The notes: generated by a model from the sequence alone, not told the origin. Shown: positions 18,279 through 28,945, counted from the stretch's first letter. The stretch: 64,000 bases of DNA from Pseudomonas brassicacearum subsp. brassicacearum (GCF_008801605.1 NZ_VZPJ01000006.1:248001-312000); one strand, 5' to 3'. Made by a program: numbers and translations.

Positions 18279-19904
18279 ATGTCCCTACGTAATATGAACA
18301 TCGCGCCTCGGGCATTCCTGGGGTTTGCCCTGATCGGCGCCCTGATGCTCGCCCTTGGGGTATTTGCCCTGACCCAGATGAGCACCATCCGCGCATCTGG
18401 CGAAAGCATCGCCCGCAACAGCGTGCCCAGCATCAAGGCCCTGGATGAGTTCACCCAGCTCACCCTGCGCCTGCGGGTGCTGTCCTATCGCTTGTTGACC
18501 AACCGCGAACCGGACATCCAGCAGAAAACCTACGATCTGTTCGAGCAGCGCAACCAGCAGATCCGCGCGGCCCAGGCTGCCTATGAAAAGCTGATCAGCG
18601 CCCCTGAAGAACGGGCCGCCTATGATCAATACGTGCAACTGCTGGGGCAGTACCGTCAACTTGAAGATCGGATGAAAACCCTGTCGCGCAACAATCAGAT
18701 CGAAGATCTGCGGGCTCTGCTCAACACCGAGCTGTTGAGCAACTCCGAAGCCGTCAACGCGGTACTCGGCCGCCTGCTGGAGATCAATAACCAACAAGCC
18801 GACGCGTTGAACAAGGGGGCAGAGCACCAATATTCAAAGGCCTTCAACTGGGTTGTCACACTGCTGGTCATCGCCACCGGCCTGACCCTGTTGTTCGCCT
18901 GGCTGCTGACCAACAGCATCACCAAGCCGATTGCCAACGCGCTGGATGCCGCCGAGGAAATCGCCAAGGGCAACCTGACCCGCCCGATTGTCGTCGATGG
19001 CAGCGACGAAGCCGGTCGCCTGCTGCGGGCGATGTCGACCATGCAGGAAAAACTGCGCGACACTTTGCAGCGGATCTCAGGGTCGGCCACACAGCTTGCG
19101 TCGGCGGCCGAAGAGCTCAACGCCGTCACCGACGAAAGTGCTCGTGGCCTGACCCAGCAGAACAACGAAATCGAGCAGGCCGCCACCGCGGTCAACGAAA
19201 TGACCAGCGCCGTGGAAGAAGTCGCGCGCAATGCGGTGAGCACCTCCGAAGCCTCGAAAAACGCCACCACCTCCGCAGGCGATGGTCGCGACCTGGTACA
19301 GGAAACCGTCAGCGCCATCGAACGCATGAGCGCCGATGTGCAAAGCACTGCCGCCTTGATCGGCAACCTGGCCGATGAGTCCCGTGACATCGGCAAGGTG
19401 CTGGACGTGATCCGCGGCCTGGCCGACCAGACCAACCTGTTGGCGCTGAACGCCGCCATCGAAGCCGCCCGTGCCGGTGAGGCTGGTCGTGGTTTTGCCG
19501 TGGTCGCCGACGAAGTCCGCGCCCTGGCCCACCGTACCCAACAGTCGACCAGCGAGATCGAGCGCATGATCGGCAGCATCCAGAGCGGCACCGAACACGC
19601 TGTGGATTCGATGCGCAACAGCACCGAACGCGCGGAGTCGACGCTGAACATCGCCCGCGGTGCCGGCATGTCCCTGGACACGATCAACACCGCCATCGTC
19701 GAGATCAACGAACGCAACCTGGTGATCGCCAGTGCCGCCGAAGAACAGGCCCAGGTGGCCCGTGAAGTGGACCGCAACCTGGTGAACATCCGCGACCTGT
19801 CGGTGCAATCGGCCACCGGCGCCAACCAGACCAGCGCCGCCAGTGCCGAACTGTCGCGCCTGGCCGTGGATCTGAACAGCATGGTTGGGCGGTTCAGCCT
19901 TTAA
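18279..19904 (+). CDS. Methyl-accepting chemotaxis protein (4HB sensor, HAMP, MA)
   Basis: A 541-residue transmembrane chemoreceptor. After a short cytoplasmic start comes TM1 (F-L-G-F-A-L-I-G-A-L-M-L-A-L-G-V-F-A-L), a ~150-residue four-helix-bundle periplasmic domain, TM2 (V-V-T-L-L-V-I-A-T-G-L-T-L-L-F-A-W-L-L), a HAMP linker (T-N-S-I-T-K-P-I) and the signalling domain. The latter holds the invariant hairpin E-A-A-R-A-G-E-A-G-R-G-F-A-V-V-A-D-E-V-R. The ligand is not predictable. In-frame starts also exist at 18168 and 18213; 18279 gives the usual 541-residue length, and none has a convincing ribosome site. Confidence 0.93.
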   Translation: MSLRNMNIAPRAFLGFALIGALMLALGVFALTQMSTIRASGESIARNSVPSIKALDEFTQLTLRLRVLSYRLLTNREPDIQQKTYDLFEQRNQQIRAAQAAYEKLISAPEERAAYDQYVQLLGQYRQLEDRMKTLSRNNQIEDLRALLNTELLSNSEAVNAVLGRLLEINNQQADALNKGAEHQYSKAFNWVVTLLVIATGLTLLFAWLLTNSITKPIANALDAAEEIAKGNLTRPIVVDGSDEAGRLLRAMSTMQEKLRDTLQRISGSATQLASAAEELNAVTDESARGLTQQNNEIEQAATAVNEMTSAVEEVARNAVSTSEASKNATTSAGDGRDLVQETVSAIERMSADVQSTAALIGNLADESRDIGKVLDVIRGLADQTNLLALNAAIEAARAGEAGRGFAVVADEVRALAHRTQQSTSEIERMIGSIQSGTEHAVDSMRNSTERAESTLNIARGAGMSLDTINTAIVEINERNLVIASAAEEQAQVAREVDRNLVNIRDLSVQSATGANQTSAASAELSRLAVDLNSMVGRFSL

Positions 19905-19912
19905 CCCCTGAT

Positions 19913-19943
19913 GATCGGTCCCACGCTCCGCGTGGGACCGATC
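19913..19943. terminator. 13-bp perfect hairpin after the chemoreceptor gene
   Basis: GATCGGTCCCACG pairs with CGTGGGACCGATC around a CTCCG loop, 9 bp after the MCP stop. No U-run follows, so it may be a REP-class hairpin rather than a classical intrinsic terminator. Confidence 0.6.
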
Positions 19944-20061
19944 AGCTCCCCTCCCTCCCAACCTTTTTTGACAGCATCACATTTCAACAGGTTAGAATCG
20001 CTGGCACGCAGACTGCATGGTCAGCCTGTGCCCGCCCTTCAGTTTTCCCGGAGTAACGCCT

Positions 20062-21804
<1,743 letters not shown>

Positions 21805-21838
21805 ACTGCTCCCACTCTCACTTGCTCGACCGGTCTTT

Positions 21839-24800
21839 ATGCCTACCCTGCGCTCCTTTTTCGCCATCGCCCTGCTGGGCCTGAGTCTCTCCGTCTGCAC
21901 ACTGCAAGCCGCTGACCTTCCCGCCAGCGCTTCAGTGCAGTCCAGCCTGGACAAAATCGCCGACCGCAAACTGCCGGAAGCCGAGCAGAAAGCCCTGCAG
22001 GCGATCTTGCAGAACACGCTGACCCAGCTCAGCAACAAGGCCGACTACGAACAGAAGCTGCAGGCGCTCAAACAGCAACTGGCCACTGCGCCCAAGCAGA
22101 ACATCGAGAACCAGCGCGAACTGGCGCGGCTCAAGGGCACCACGGTGGTGCCGGTGGCGCAACGCTACGCCAACCTGCCAATTCCCCAGCTCGAGCAAAT
22201 GCTCACGGATCGCTCCACACAGCAGGGTGACCTGCAAAAAGCCCTGGCTGACGCCAACAGTCTGATCATCACCGCCCAGACCCGCCCCGAGCGGGCCCAG
22301 GCGGAAATCTCCAACAGCCAGACCCGCATCCAGCAGATCAACGCCATCCTCAAGGCCGGCCGAGACGCTGGCAAAACCCTGAGCGCCGAGCAGCGCGACC
22401 AGCTCAACGCCGAGCTGGCGGCGCTCAATGCGCTGATTCCGCTGCGCCGCCAGGAGCTGGCCGGCAACAGCCAACTGCAGGACCTGGGCAACGGTCAGCA
22501 CGATTTGCTGATGGAAAAAATCGCCCGCACGGAGCAGGAAATCCAGGACCTGCAAAACCTGATCAACCAGAAGCGCCTGGCCCAGTCCCAGGAAACGGTG
22601 ACCCAGCAATCCATCGAAGCCCAGAAGGCCGGCGGCAGCAGCCTGCTGGCAACCGAAAGCGCGGCCAACCTGAAGCTCTCCGACTACCTGCTCAAGAGCA
22701 CCGACCGCCTCAACGAGGTCACCCAGCAGAACCTGCAGACCAAGCAACTGTTGGACAGCGTCACCCAGACCGACGCCGCCCTGGACGAGCAGATCAGCGT
22801 GCTCAAGGGCAGCCTGCTGCTCTCCAAGATCCTCTACAAGCAACGCCAGACCCTGCCGCGCCTGAAGCTGGACCAGAACCTGGCCGACCAGATCGCCGAC
22901 ATCCGCCTGTACCAGTTCGAAGTCAGCCAACAGCGCGAGCTGCTGAACAATCCCAGCGCCTATGTCGACAGCCTGCTGGCCTCCCAGCCGTCGGAGCAAG
23001 CCACACCGCAACTGCGCAAGACCTTGCTGGAACTGGCTCTGACCCGCGTCGACCTGCTGGAACGCCTGAACCGCGAATTGAGCGCAGTGCTCAACGAATC
23101 CATCACCCTGCAGCTCAACCAGAAACAACTGCTCAGCACCGCGCAAAACCTGCGCGAGACCCTTGAAGAGCAGATGTTCTGGATCCCCAGCAACAAACCA
23201 TTGGATTTCGACTGGATGCGCGGCGTGCCGCTGCGCCTGGAGAAACAGATCGACTCACTGCCCTGGGCTTCGAGCCTCAGTGAGCTGGCCGATGGCCTGA
23301 CCCAACGGCCGTTGCTGTTCCTGCCCCTGGCGCTGCTGATCGGTGCGTTGCTGTGGCGGCGCAAGAGTCTCTATGCCCGACTGAACAAGGTTCACCAGGA
23401 CGTTGGCCACTTCAAGCGCGACAGCCAATGGCACACGCCCCAGGCGATCCTGATCAATATTCTCCTGGCGATGCCGTTGGCGTTGGCGCTGGCCCTGTGC
23501 GGCTACGCCCTGCAGATCGACGCTCGTGGCCAGAACGCCAACCTCGGCGCGGCGCTGCTGCAGATCGGCCAAGCCTGGCTGGTGTTCTACACGGCCTATC
23601 GAGTACTGGCCCCCGGCGGCGTGGCCGAATTGCATTTCCGCTGGGAGAAACCCCAGGTCGAATTCCTCCAGGGCTGGATCCGCCGTCTCGGGCTGGTGGT
23701 GCTGGCGCTGGTAGCCGTGGTGGCCGTGGCCGAACTGCAACCCTCGGCCCTGGCCGATGACGTGCTGGGCATGCCGGTGGTGCTGACCTGCTACGCGTTG
23801 ATGGCGTGGTTGCTCAGCCGCCTGCTGCTGAGCAGCCCTACACACAAGAACACCTCGCTATTCCGCAAGGCGGTCGGGGTGCTGTTCACCGCCCTGCCGA
23901 TCGCGCTGTTCGTGGCGGTGTGCTTCGGCTACTACTACACCGCGCTGAAGCTCAGTGACCGGTTGATCAACACCCTGTACCTGCTGATGTTCTGGCTGGT
24001 GATCGAGGCCACCTTCGTCCGCGGCCTGTCGGTCGCGGCGCGGCGCCTGGCCTACCAGCGTGCCCTGGCCAAGCGCCAGGCCGCCAAGGAGGCCGGCGAC
24101 GGCGAAGCGGTGGTCGAGGAACCGACCCTGGACATCGAAAAGGTCAACGAGCAGTCCCTGCGCCTGATTCGCCTGGCGCTGCTGGGCGGTTTCATCGCCG
24201 CGCTGTACTGGGTCTGGTCGGACCTGATCAGCGTGTTCTCGTACCTGGACAACATCACCCTCTACGAATACACCAGCGGCACTGGCGCGAACATGAGCAT
24301 GGTGCCCATCAGCATCGGTGACATGCTCGGGGCGCTGATCATCATCGGCATCACCTTCGCCCTGGCGCGCAACCTGCCGGGCCTGCTGGAAGTGTTCGTG
24401 CTGTCGAAACTGAACCTGGCCCAGGGCAGTGCCTATGCCACCACCACGCTGCTGTCCTATGTGATCGCCGGCGTCGGTTTCGTCACCACCCTGTCCACCC
24501 TGGGTGTGAGCTGGGACAAACTGCAATGGCTGGTGGCCGCGCTGTCGGTGGGCCTGGGCTTCGGCATGCAGGAGATCTTCGCCAACTTCATCTCCGGCAT
24601 CATGATCCTGTTCGAGCGTCCGGTGCGCATCGGCGACACCATCACCATCGGCAACCTGTCGGGCACGGTCAGCAAGATCCGCATTCGGGCGACCACCATC
24701 ACCGACTTCGACCGCAAGGACATCATCGTCCCGAACAAGACCTTCATCACCGGGCAACTGATCAACTGGTCGCTGACCGACACCGTCACCCGGGTAACCC

Positions 24801-25201
24801 TGAAACTGGGCGTGGACTACGGTTCGGACCTGGACCGGGTGCGCGAATTGCTGCTCAAGGCCGCCCGCGAGAACCCACGTGTGCTGAAGGAACCGGAACC
24901 GATCGTGTACTTCCTCAACTTCGGTGAAAGCACCCTGGACCATGAGCTGCGCATGCACGTGCGCGACCTCGGCGACCGCAACCCGGTATTGGACGAGATC
25001 AACCGGTTCATCAACCGTGAGTTCAAGAAGGAGCACATCAACATCTCCTTCCGGCAGATGGAAATCTATCTGAAGAACCTGCAAGGCCAGGAATACAAAC
25101 TGGTGCCCGCCGAGCCTGATAAAAAGACCCTCACGCCCGTGCCCTCGACCGTAGCCAACATCAAACCGGTGCCCGAGCCGCCGCAAGACACACTCGACTG
25201 A
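21839..25201 (+). CDS. mscK: Large mechanosensitive channel MscK/MscM-like
   Basis: A 1120-residue channel that opens under membrane tension during hypo-osmotic shock. A signal peptide (to ~A23) precedes a large periplasmic domain (~25-480) made mostly of long coiled helices (Gln/Leu/Ala rich), then about 11 membrane segments. The C-terminal MscS module contains the G-L-G-F-G-M-Q-E-I-F-A-N-F-I-S-G pore helix, the beta domain (R-I-G-D-T-I-T-I-G-N-L-S-G-T-V) and I-P/V-P-N-K-T-F. Length agrees with KefA/MscK (~1120). It corresponds to PA5022. It follows the antiporter gene by 34 bp, so co-transcription of two osmotic/ionic functions is likely. The tail is Pro-rich and disordered. Confidence 0.93.
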   Translation: MPTLRSFFAIALLGLSLSVCTLQAADLPASASVQSSLDKIADRKLPEAEQKALQAILQNTLTQLSNKADYEQKLQALKQQLATAPKQNIENQRELARLKGTTVVPVAQRYANLPIPQLEQMLTDRSTQQGDLQKALADANSLIITAQTRPERAQAEISNSQTRIQQINAILKAGRDAGKTLSAEQRDQLNAELAALNALIPLRRQELAGNSQLQDLGNGQHDLLMEKIARTEQEIQDLQNLINQKRLAQSQETVTQQSIEAQKAGGSSLLATESAANLKLSDYLLKSTDRLNEVTQQNLQTKQLLDSVTQTDAALDEQISVLKGSLLLSKILYKQRQTLPRLKLDQNLADQIADIRLYQFEVSQQRELLNNPSAYVDSLLASQPSEQATPQLRKTLLELALTRVDLLERLNRELSAVLNESITLQLNQKQLLSTAQNLRETLEEQMFWIPSNKPLDFDWMRGVPLRLEKQIDSLPWASSLSELADGLTQRPLLFLPLALLIGALLWRRKSLYARLNKVHQDVGHFKRDSQWHTPQAILINILLAMPLALALALCGYALQIDARGQNANLGAALLQIGQAWLVFYTAYRVLAPGGVAELHFRWEKPQVEFLQGWIRRLGLVVLALVAVVAVAELQPSALADDVLGMPVVLTCYALMAWLLSRLLLSSPTHKNTSLFRKAVGVLFTALPIALFVAVCFGYYYTALKLSDRLINTLYLLMFWLVIEATFVRGLSVAARRLAYQRALAKRQAAKEAGDGEAVVEEPTLDIEKVNEQSLRLIRLALLGGFIAALYWVWSDLISVFSYLDNITLYEYTSGTGANMSMVPISIGDMLGALIIIGITFALARNLPGLLEVFVLSKLNLAQGSAYATTTLLSYVIAGVGFVTTLSTLGVSWDKLQWLVAALSVGLGFGMQEIFANFISGIMILFERPVRIGDTITIGNLSGTVSKIRIRATTITDFDRKDIIVPNKTFITGQLINWSLTDTVTRVTLKLGVDYGSDLDRVRELLLKAARENPRVLKEPEPIVYFLNFGESTLDHELRMHVRDLGDRNPVLDEINRFINREFKKEHINISFRQMEIYLKNLQGQEYKLVPAEPDKKTLTPVPSTVANIKPVPEPPQDTLD

Positions 25202-25237
25202 TGCGCGCTGCCTGAGGGCGGCGCGCCGGAGACGGCC

Positions 25238-26701
25238 ATGAAAACGCTGGAAACCTTGACCTTCGATAACCGCTTCGCCCGCCTGGGCGACGGTTTATCG
25301 ACCCACGTGCTGCCCGAGCCCATCGACAATCCGCGGCTGGTCGTCGCCAGCCCGGCCGCCATGGCACTGCTGGACCTGGACCCGGTGGAAGCCGAGGCAC
25401 CGCTGTTTGCCGAGATCTTTGGCGGCCACAAGCTCTGGGCCGAAACCGAGCCCCGGGCGATGGTGTATTCGGGGCATCAGTTCGGTCACTACAACCCGCA
25501 ACTGGGCGATGGCCGCGGGCTGCTGCTGGGCGAGGTGTACAACGAGGCCGGCGAACACTGGGACCTGCACCTCAAGGGCGCCGGCCAGACGCCGTTCTCA
25601 CGGATGGGCGACGGGCGCGCGGTGCTGCGCTCCTCTATCCGCGAATTCCTCGCCTCCGAAGCCCTGCACGCCCTGGGCATCCCCACTACCCGCGCCTTGT
25701 GCGTGATCGGCTCCGACACCCCGGTGTGGCGCGAAAAGCAGGAGCGCGCCGCCATGGTGCTGCGCCTGGCACCCAGCCACGTACGCTTCGGGCATTTCGA
25801 ATATTTCTACTACACCAAGAAACCCGAGCTGCATGCGGCCCTCGCCGAGCACGTGTTGAACCTGCACTTTGCCGAGTGCCGTGAACAACCGGAGCCGTAC
25901 CTGGCGATGTTCCGCGAGATCGTCGAGCGCAACGCCGAGCTGATTGCCAAATGGCAGGCTTACGGTTTCTGCCACGGCGTGATGAACACCGACAACATGT
26001 CGATCCTGGGCATCACCTTCGACTTCGGGCCGTTCGCCTTCCTCGACGACTTCGACGCCAACTTCATCTGCAACCACTCCGATGACCAGGGCCGCTACTC
26101 GTTCAGCAACCAGGTGCCCATCGGCCAGTGGAACCTCAGCGCCCTGGCCCAGGCCTTGACGCCGTTCATCAGCGTCGAAGCCCTGCGTGAGACCCTTGGC
26201 CTGTACTTGCCGCTATACCAGGCCCACTACCTGGACCTGATGCGCCGCCGCCTCGGCCTGACCCGCGCCGAGGAGGATGACCAGAAACTGCTGGAGCGCC
26301 TGCTGCAATTGATGCAGAACAGCGGCGTCGACTACAGCCTGTTCTTCCGCCGGCTGGGCGACCAAGCCCCCGAGCAAGCCATCGCCACCCTGCGCGATGA
26401 CTTTGTCGACCTCAAGGGATTCGATGCCTGGGGCGAGCTTTACATCGCCCGCGTCAACCGCGACGGCGCTGTCGAGCAAGACCAGCGCCGCGCCCGGATG
26501 CACGCGGTGAACCCGCTGTATGTGCTGCGCAACTACCTGGCGCAGAAAGCCATCGACGCCGCCGAATCCGGCGACTACGAAGAAGTCCGCCGCCTGCACA
26601 CAGTGCTGAGCAAGCCGTTCGAGGAACAACCGGGCATGGACAGCTACGCGCAACGTCCGCCGGAGTGGGGCAAGCATCTGGAGATCAGTTGCTCGTCGTA
26701 A
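25238..26701 (+). CDS. selO: Protein adenylyltransferase SelO (YdiU)
   Basis: A 487-residue pseudokinase-fold enzyme that transfers AMP from ATP to Ser/Thr/Tyr of target proteins (redox homeostasis, glutaredoxin and TCA enzymes in E. coli). Recognisable blocks: Y-S-G-H-Q-F-G-H-Y-N-P-Q-L-G-D-G-R-G, K-G-A-G-Q-T-P-F-S-R-M-G-D-G-R-A, the catalytic-loop-like H-G-V-M-N-T-D-N-M and D-F-G-P-F-A-F (metal-binding DFG). It ends in C-S-S, the cysteine form of the C-terminal redox motif that is U-S-S in vertebrate SelO. ATG 25238 follows GGAG. It corresponds to PA5023. Confidence 0.95.
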   Translation: MKTLETLTFDNRFARLGDGLSTHVLPEPIDNPRLVVASPAAMALLDLDPVEAEAPLFAEIFGGHKLWAETEPRAMVYSGHQFGHYNPQLGDGRGLLLGEVYNEAGEHWDLHLKGAGQTPFSRMGDGRAVLRSSIREFLASEALHALGIPTTRALCVIGSDTPVWREKQERAAMVLRLAPSHVRFGHFEYFYYTKKPELHAALAEHVLNLHFAECREQPEPYLAMFREIVERNAELIAKWQAYGFCHGVMNTDNMSILGITFDFGPFAFLDDFDANFICNHSDDQGRYSFSNQVPIGQWNLSALAQALTPFISVEALRETLGLYLPLYQAHYLDLMRRRLGLTRAEEDDQKLLERLLQLMQNSGVDYSLFFRRLGDQAPEQAIATLRDDFVDLKGFDAWGELYIARVNRDGAVEQDQRRARMHAVNPLYVLRNYLAQKAIDAAESGDYEEVRRLHTVLSKPFEEQPGMDSYAQRPPEWGKHLEISCSS

Positions 26702-26741
26702 CCCTCCCTCGCCAAAGGTTCAGGGTTGTCTGAACGACAGT

Positions 26742-26838
26742 CATCGCGAGCAAGCTCGCTCCCACATTGGGAACTGTGTTATCGCGATATTTGCGACAAC
26801 AACCAACCCCTGTGGCAGCGAGCTTGCTCGCGATGGCG
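26742..26838. repeat. REPIN (inverted REP pair)
   Basis: REP arms at 26742-26766 and 26810-26838 in opposite orientation. It sits after selO. The interval 26839-27000 holds no recognisable gene. Confidence 0.85.
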
Positions 26839-27050
26839 ATCTTCAATTCACCACAGACTTCTCAGTCCAGCACTTGCACATGAAGCCAATCCACTCCCCG
26901 TGACGATCACCACGTTTATTTCGATGTAGGACCATTCAGGAGCAGGCTACGCCGCCTTGCGCCATTGCCTACAACTACGCCAGAATCCGCCGGCTTGTGC
27001 GCCTTGGGGTCGGGCTTTATCGTTTCCCCGTCGCTGAAAATCAGCGATCG

Positions 27051-27261
27051 GGTTTAGCGATCCGACTCAACACAGACGCAACAATGCCCAGTCTCGATTG
27101 CAGTCCTTTACGTCTGCAACTCGCTTAATGGTGGCTGTGCGTGGGAGACCTTCTGGTCTACCCGGGGTTTCTGTGACCCGGATCGCTAACCTGCGTACAG
27201 CCGCCACCTTTACTTGTTTAGCGATAGGTCGTGGTGGCTCAACCAATCACGGAGATTCACC
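27051..27261 (+). promoter_or_regulatory. Structured leader of the DUF6124 gene, with repeat sites around the C4-like RNA
   Basis: The decamer GTTTAGCGAT occurs at 27052-27061 and again at 27217-27226, on either side of the C4-like fold. Both copies can pair with ATCGCTAA inside that fold (27182-27189). A second segment near 27230-27239 (GTGGTGGCT) can pair with AGCCGCCAC (27199-27207) with one G-U. Just upstream, TCGCTGA/TCAGCGA (27031-27047) forms a 7-bp hairpin. This resembles the target-site layout of phage P1 c4 control. The GGAG ribosome site of the downstream gene is at ~27250. Confidence 0.5.
27129..27208 (+). ncRNA. C4-antisense-RNA-like structured RNA (candidate)
   Basis: The segment folds as a closed multi-branch structure. 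An outer stem pairs GGTGGCTGTGCG (27130-27141) with the strand ending CGTACAGCCGCCACC (to 27208). Hairpin 1 is GGGAGACC-TTCT-GGTCT-A-CCC (27143-27163). Hairpin 2 is GGGT-TTCTGTG-ACCC (27165-27179). A conserved-looking single strand GATCGCTAACCTG follows. Outer stem, two hairpins and an AACCTG strand fit the phage C4 antisense RNA layout as I remember it. No anticodon or T-loop is present, so it is not a tRNA. Confidence 0.5.
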
Positions 27262-27612
27262 ATGTTCAAAGCAACCCCCAACCCGCCAGATACCGATGCA
27301 GGCCACCCAAACTCAAAAGAATTCGACGAAACGGCTGACCGCGTCCTCGACTACTACCTCAACCCAAAACCCAGCAAACCCGAGGCTGATCCAAGCCAAC
27401 TGTTCACCGTCGTCAATGGCGTCGACACCGAAACCTTGCTCGCCAATCTCAGCGAAAACCTGGCTTCGGCCAACGCCATGATCAGTGACCTGGCATTCGA
27501 TCTGAAAGGCTCCAGGCGGCACGTTGCCATGGGCGTTCAGCAGTTGATCGAACTGAGCAGCTTATTGGCGAACCGGGCACTGGACAATGTCGAGCCCCGC
27601 CAGCCGACATAG
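27262..27612 (+). CDS. DUF6124 family protein
   Basis: A 116-residue small acidic soluble protein of a Pseudomonas-specific family (DUF6124), function unknown. It starts M-F-K-A-T-P-N-P-P-D-T-D, has a D-R-V-L-D-Y-Y-L-N-P motif near residue 30 and ends in an amphipathic helix pair (L-A-S-A-N-A-M-I-S-D-L-A-F onward) that may mediate oligomerisation. ATG 27262 follows a CGGAGATTCACC ribosome site. The gene is preceded by the C4-like RNA region, which I infer controls its translation. A REP at 27614-27645 follows the stop. Confidence 0.75.
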   Translation: MFKATPNPPDTDAGHPNSKEFDETADRVLDYYLNPKPSKPEADPSQLFTVVNGVDTETLLANLSENLASANAMISDLAFDLKGSRRHVAMGVQQLIELSSLLANRALDNVEPRQPT

Positions 27613-27674
27613 CGCCTCCCCCTGTGGCGCGGGAGCAAGCTCCCTCGCCGCAGTTAGTGCGCCGCGCCAAGCCA

Positions 27675-28076
27675 TCAAATAAAGGTCTCAACCGATACGC
27701 CGAAGCGCTCCGCCAACCAGCGGATCTGCCTTAAATTGAGCTGGCGCTTGCCGCTCAATATCTCCGATACCACCGACTGGGCGCCTATGCCCGGCAAATC
27801 GCTCTGGCTCAAACCGTGTTCGCGCATCAGATAACGAAGCGCCTCAACACCAGTGGCCTTGGGCATCGGCCGGTGTTGATGATCCCAGGCCTCGATCCAT
27901 TCACCGATGATGTCCACCAGGCTCATCAGCGGATGGGCTTCTTCTTCGCCAACCAACTCCAACAATTCATCGAGCGCTGCAACCAACCGGTCGTAATCCT
28001 CTTCGCTCCTGGGCTTACGCAGCAGGGGCGACACAAACTCCCAATGGGCGGCGACTTGTTCGATCAGTGCACTCAT
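27675..28076 (-). CDS. higA: HigA-type antitoxin with HTH domain
   Basis: A 133-residue antitoxin. The N-terminal ~80 residues are an acidic helical toxin-neutralising region (E-E-D-Y-D-R-L-V-A-A-L-D-E-L-L-E-L-V). The C-terminal ~55 residues form a Cro/C1-type helix-turn-helix (G-L-S-Q-S-D-L-P-G-I-G-A-Q-S-V-V-S-E-I-L-S-G-K-R), typical of the COG5499 class of HigA. ATG 28076 overlaps the higB stop by 4 nt; the ATG at 28094 lies inside higB. It should bind HigB and the operator upstream of higB to autorepress. The toxin gene comes first, as is usual for higBA. Confidence 0.9.
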   Translation of the reverse strand: MSALIEQVAAHWEFVSPLLRKPRSEEDYDRLVAALDELLELVGEEEAHPLMSLVDIIGEWIEAWDHQHRPMPKATGVEALRYLMREHGLSQSDLPGIGAQSVVSEILSGKRQLNLRQIRWLAERFGVSVETFI

Positions 28077-28369
28077 CCCTTTTCCTCCTTCCACTTGCCT
28101 CTGTCGTATTCCCGATGGTCAAGCACGCATTTGATATACAGACGCTGCGCTCGGTATCGAATCACCGCAATCAGCCGCAACTTGTTTCCACCGATGTCAA
28201 ACACATGCAGCGGACCGACCTTATCGGTTGCCGGAAATATGGATTTCATCGCCGCGAAATCAGCCGGACTATTGCGCTTGATCAGCCGATACCATTGATC
28301 CAACGCATTCGCTGAATGTGGCCATTTATCCTTGGCCTCCCAAATGCGTTTCTCAGTGATCACATGCAT
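28073..28369 (-). CDS. higB: HigB-family type II toxin (ribosome-dependent mRNA endonuclease)
   Basis: A 98-residue RelE-fold toxin of the HigB/HigB-2 type. The sequence shows the N-terminal helices (I-W-E-A-K-D-K-W-P-H-S-A-N-A-L-D-Q-W), the D-I-G-G-N-K-L-R-L-I-A-V-I-R-Y strand pair with basic residues for RNA binding, and the C-terminal I-K-C-V-L-D-H-R-E-Y-D-R-G-K-W motif that is highly conserved in this family. First gene of the higBA operon. All family blocks are present, so it is presumably active. Confidence 0.92.
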   Translation of the reverse strand: MHVITEKRIWEAKDKWPHSANALDQWYRLIKRNSPADFAAMKSIFPATDKVGPLHVFDIGGNKLRLIAVIRYRAQRLYIKCVLDHREYDRGKWKEEKG

Positions 28370-28416
28370 GCAACGTCCTTATCGCATTTTGCTATGGGGA
28401 AGTTAAACACAAATCT

Positions 28417-28442
28417 GGCGCATCGCAAATTGCGATAGCGCC
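28417..28442. promoter_or_regulatory. Palindromic operator of higBA
   Basis: GGCGC-ATCGCAA-A-TTGCGAT-A-GCGCC is a near-perfect inverted repeat about 50 bp upstream of higB. A second, imperfect copy of the ATCGCA half-site is at 28381-28386. This is the expected binding site for HigA or the HigBA complex. Confidence 0.75.
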
Positions 28443-28534
28443 AATTAGACAAATGGTTAGCTCTTGCTGGTTTCCAGCCTAGTCGCCAAAAGCTTTAGGC
28501 CTCGGTAAGAAATGTGAGCAGATATGAGTCCTGC

Positions 28535-28813
28535 TCATCCAACCTTATCGTTCCCCTGCTCAGGCGTCTCGATCCCCGGCTCTGCCTCTTCACCCCCCTT
28601 CTCCTTGGGTTTGGCCGCTGGCTTTTCCTCGGGATAGCCGGGCATGCCGCGGGCGTCTTCAGGGGTCAGTTCGTCCCGGTCGTGGCGACGATCGATGGCA
28701 TAAGAAGGGGCGGCGTTGGGGTCTTCGTCGCGACCGGCGGTGCCGAGGACGAAGCCGTCGTCGTTGGGGTTGTCCACTGCCTGGGGAGTGGCTGGGTCTT
28801 GAGGATGGCTCAT
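28535..28813 (-). CDS. Small disordered, acidic/proline-rich protein
   Basis: A 92-residue protein of strongly biased composition (Pro, Glu, Asp, Lys, Gly) with no hydrophobic core, signal or membrane segment; probably intrinsically disordered. Central motif R-R-H-D-R-D-E-L-T-P-E-D-A-R-G-M-P-G-Y-P. No function can be assigned. The start at 28813 is supported by an ideal AGGAGG five bases upstream; an upstream in-frame ATG at 28885 is not. Monocistronic. Confidence 0.7.
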   Translation of the reverse strand: MSHPQDPATPQAVDNPNDDGFVLGTAGRDEDPNAAPSYAIDRRHDRDELTPEDARGMPGYPEEKPAAKPKEKGGEEAEPGIETPEQGNDKVG

Positions 28814-28945
28814 GGGACCTCCTGAGTCTGCAAACAGATACGTGGTGTCTTTTTGAGGCCGTGACACCTTTTCAGTGCGGCGCACCTGATGAATGGCAGC
28901 CTTGGATAACTTTGGCGAACCCCGGAAGGAAGGTCGGTGAACAGC

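Noticed and set aside
27129..27208. tRNA or tRNA-like gene
   Set aside because: Cloverleaf-like, but no anticodon arm of correct size, no T-loop consensus and no acceptor pairing of 7 bp.
27098..27481. 127-aa + strand frame over the C4-like region
   Set aside because: Out of frame with the DUF6124 gene; crosses the structured RNA and lacks a ribosome site.
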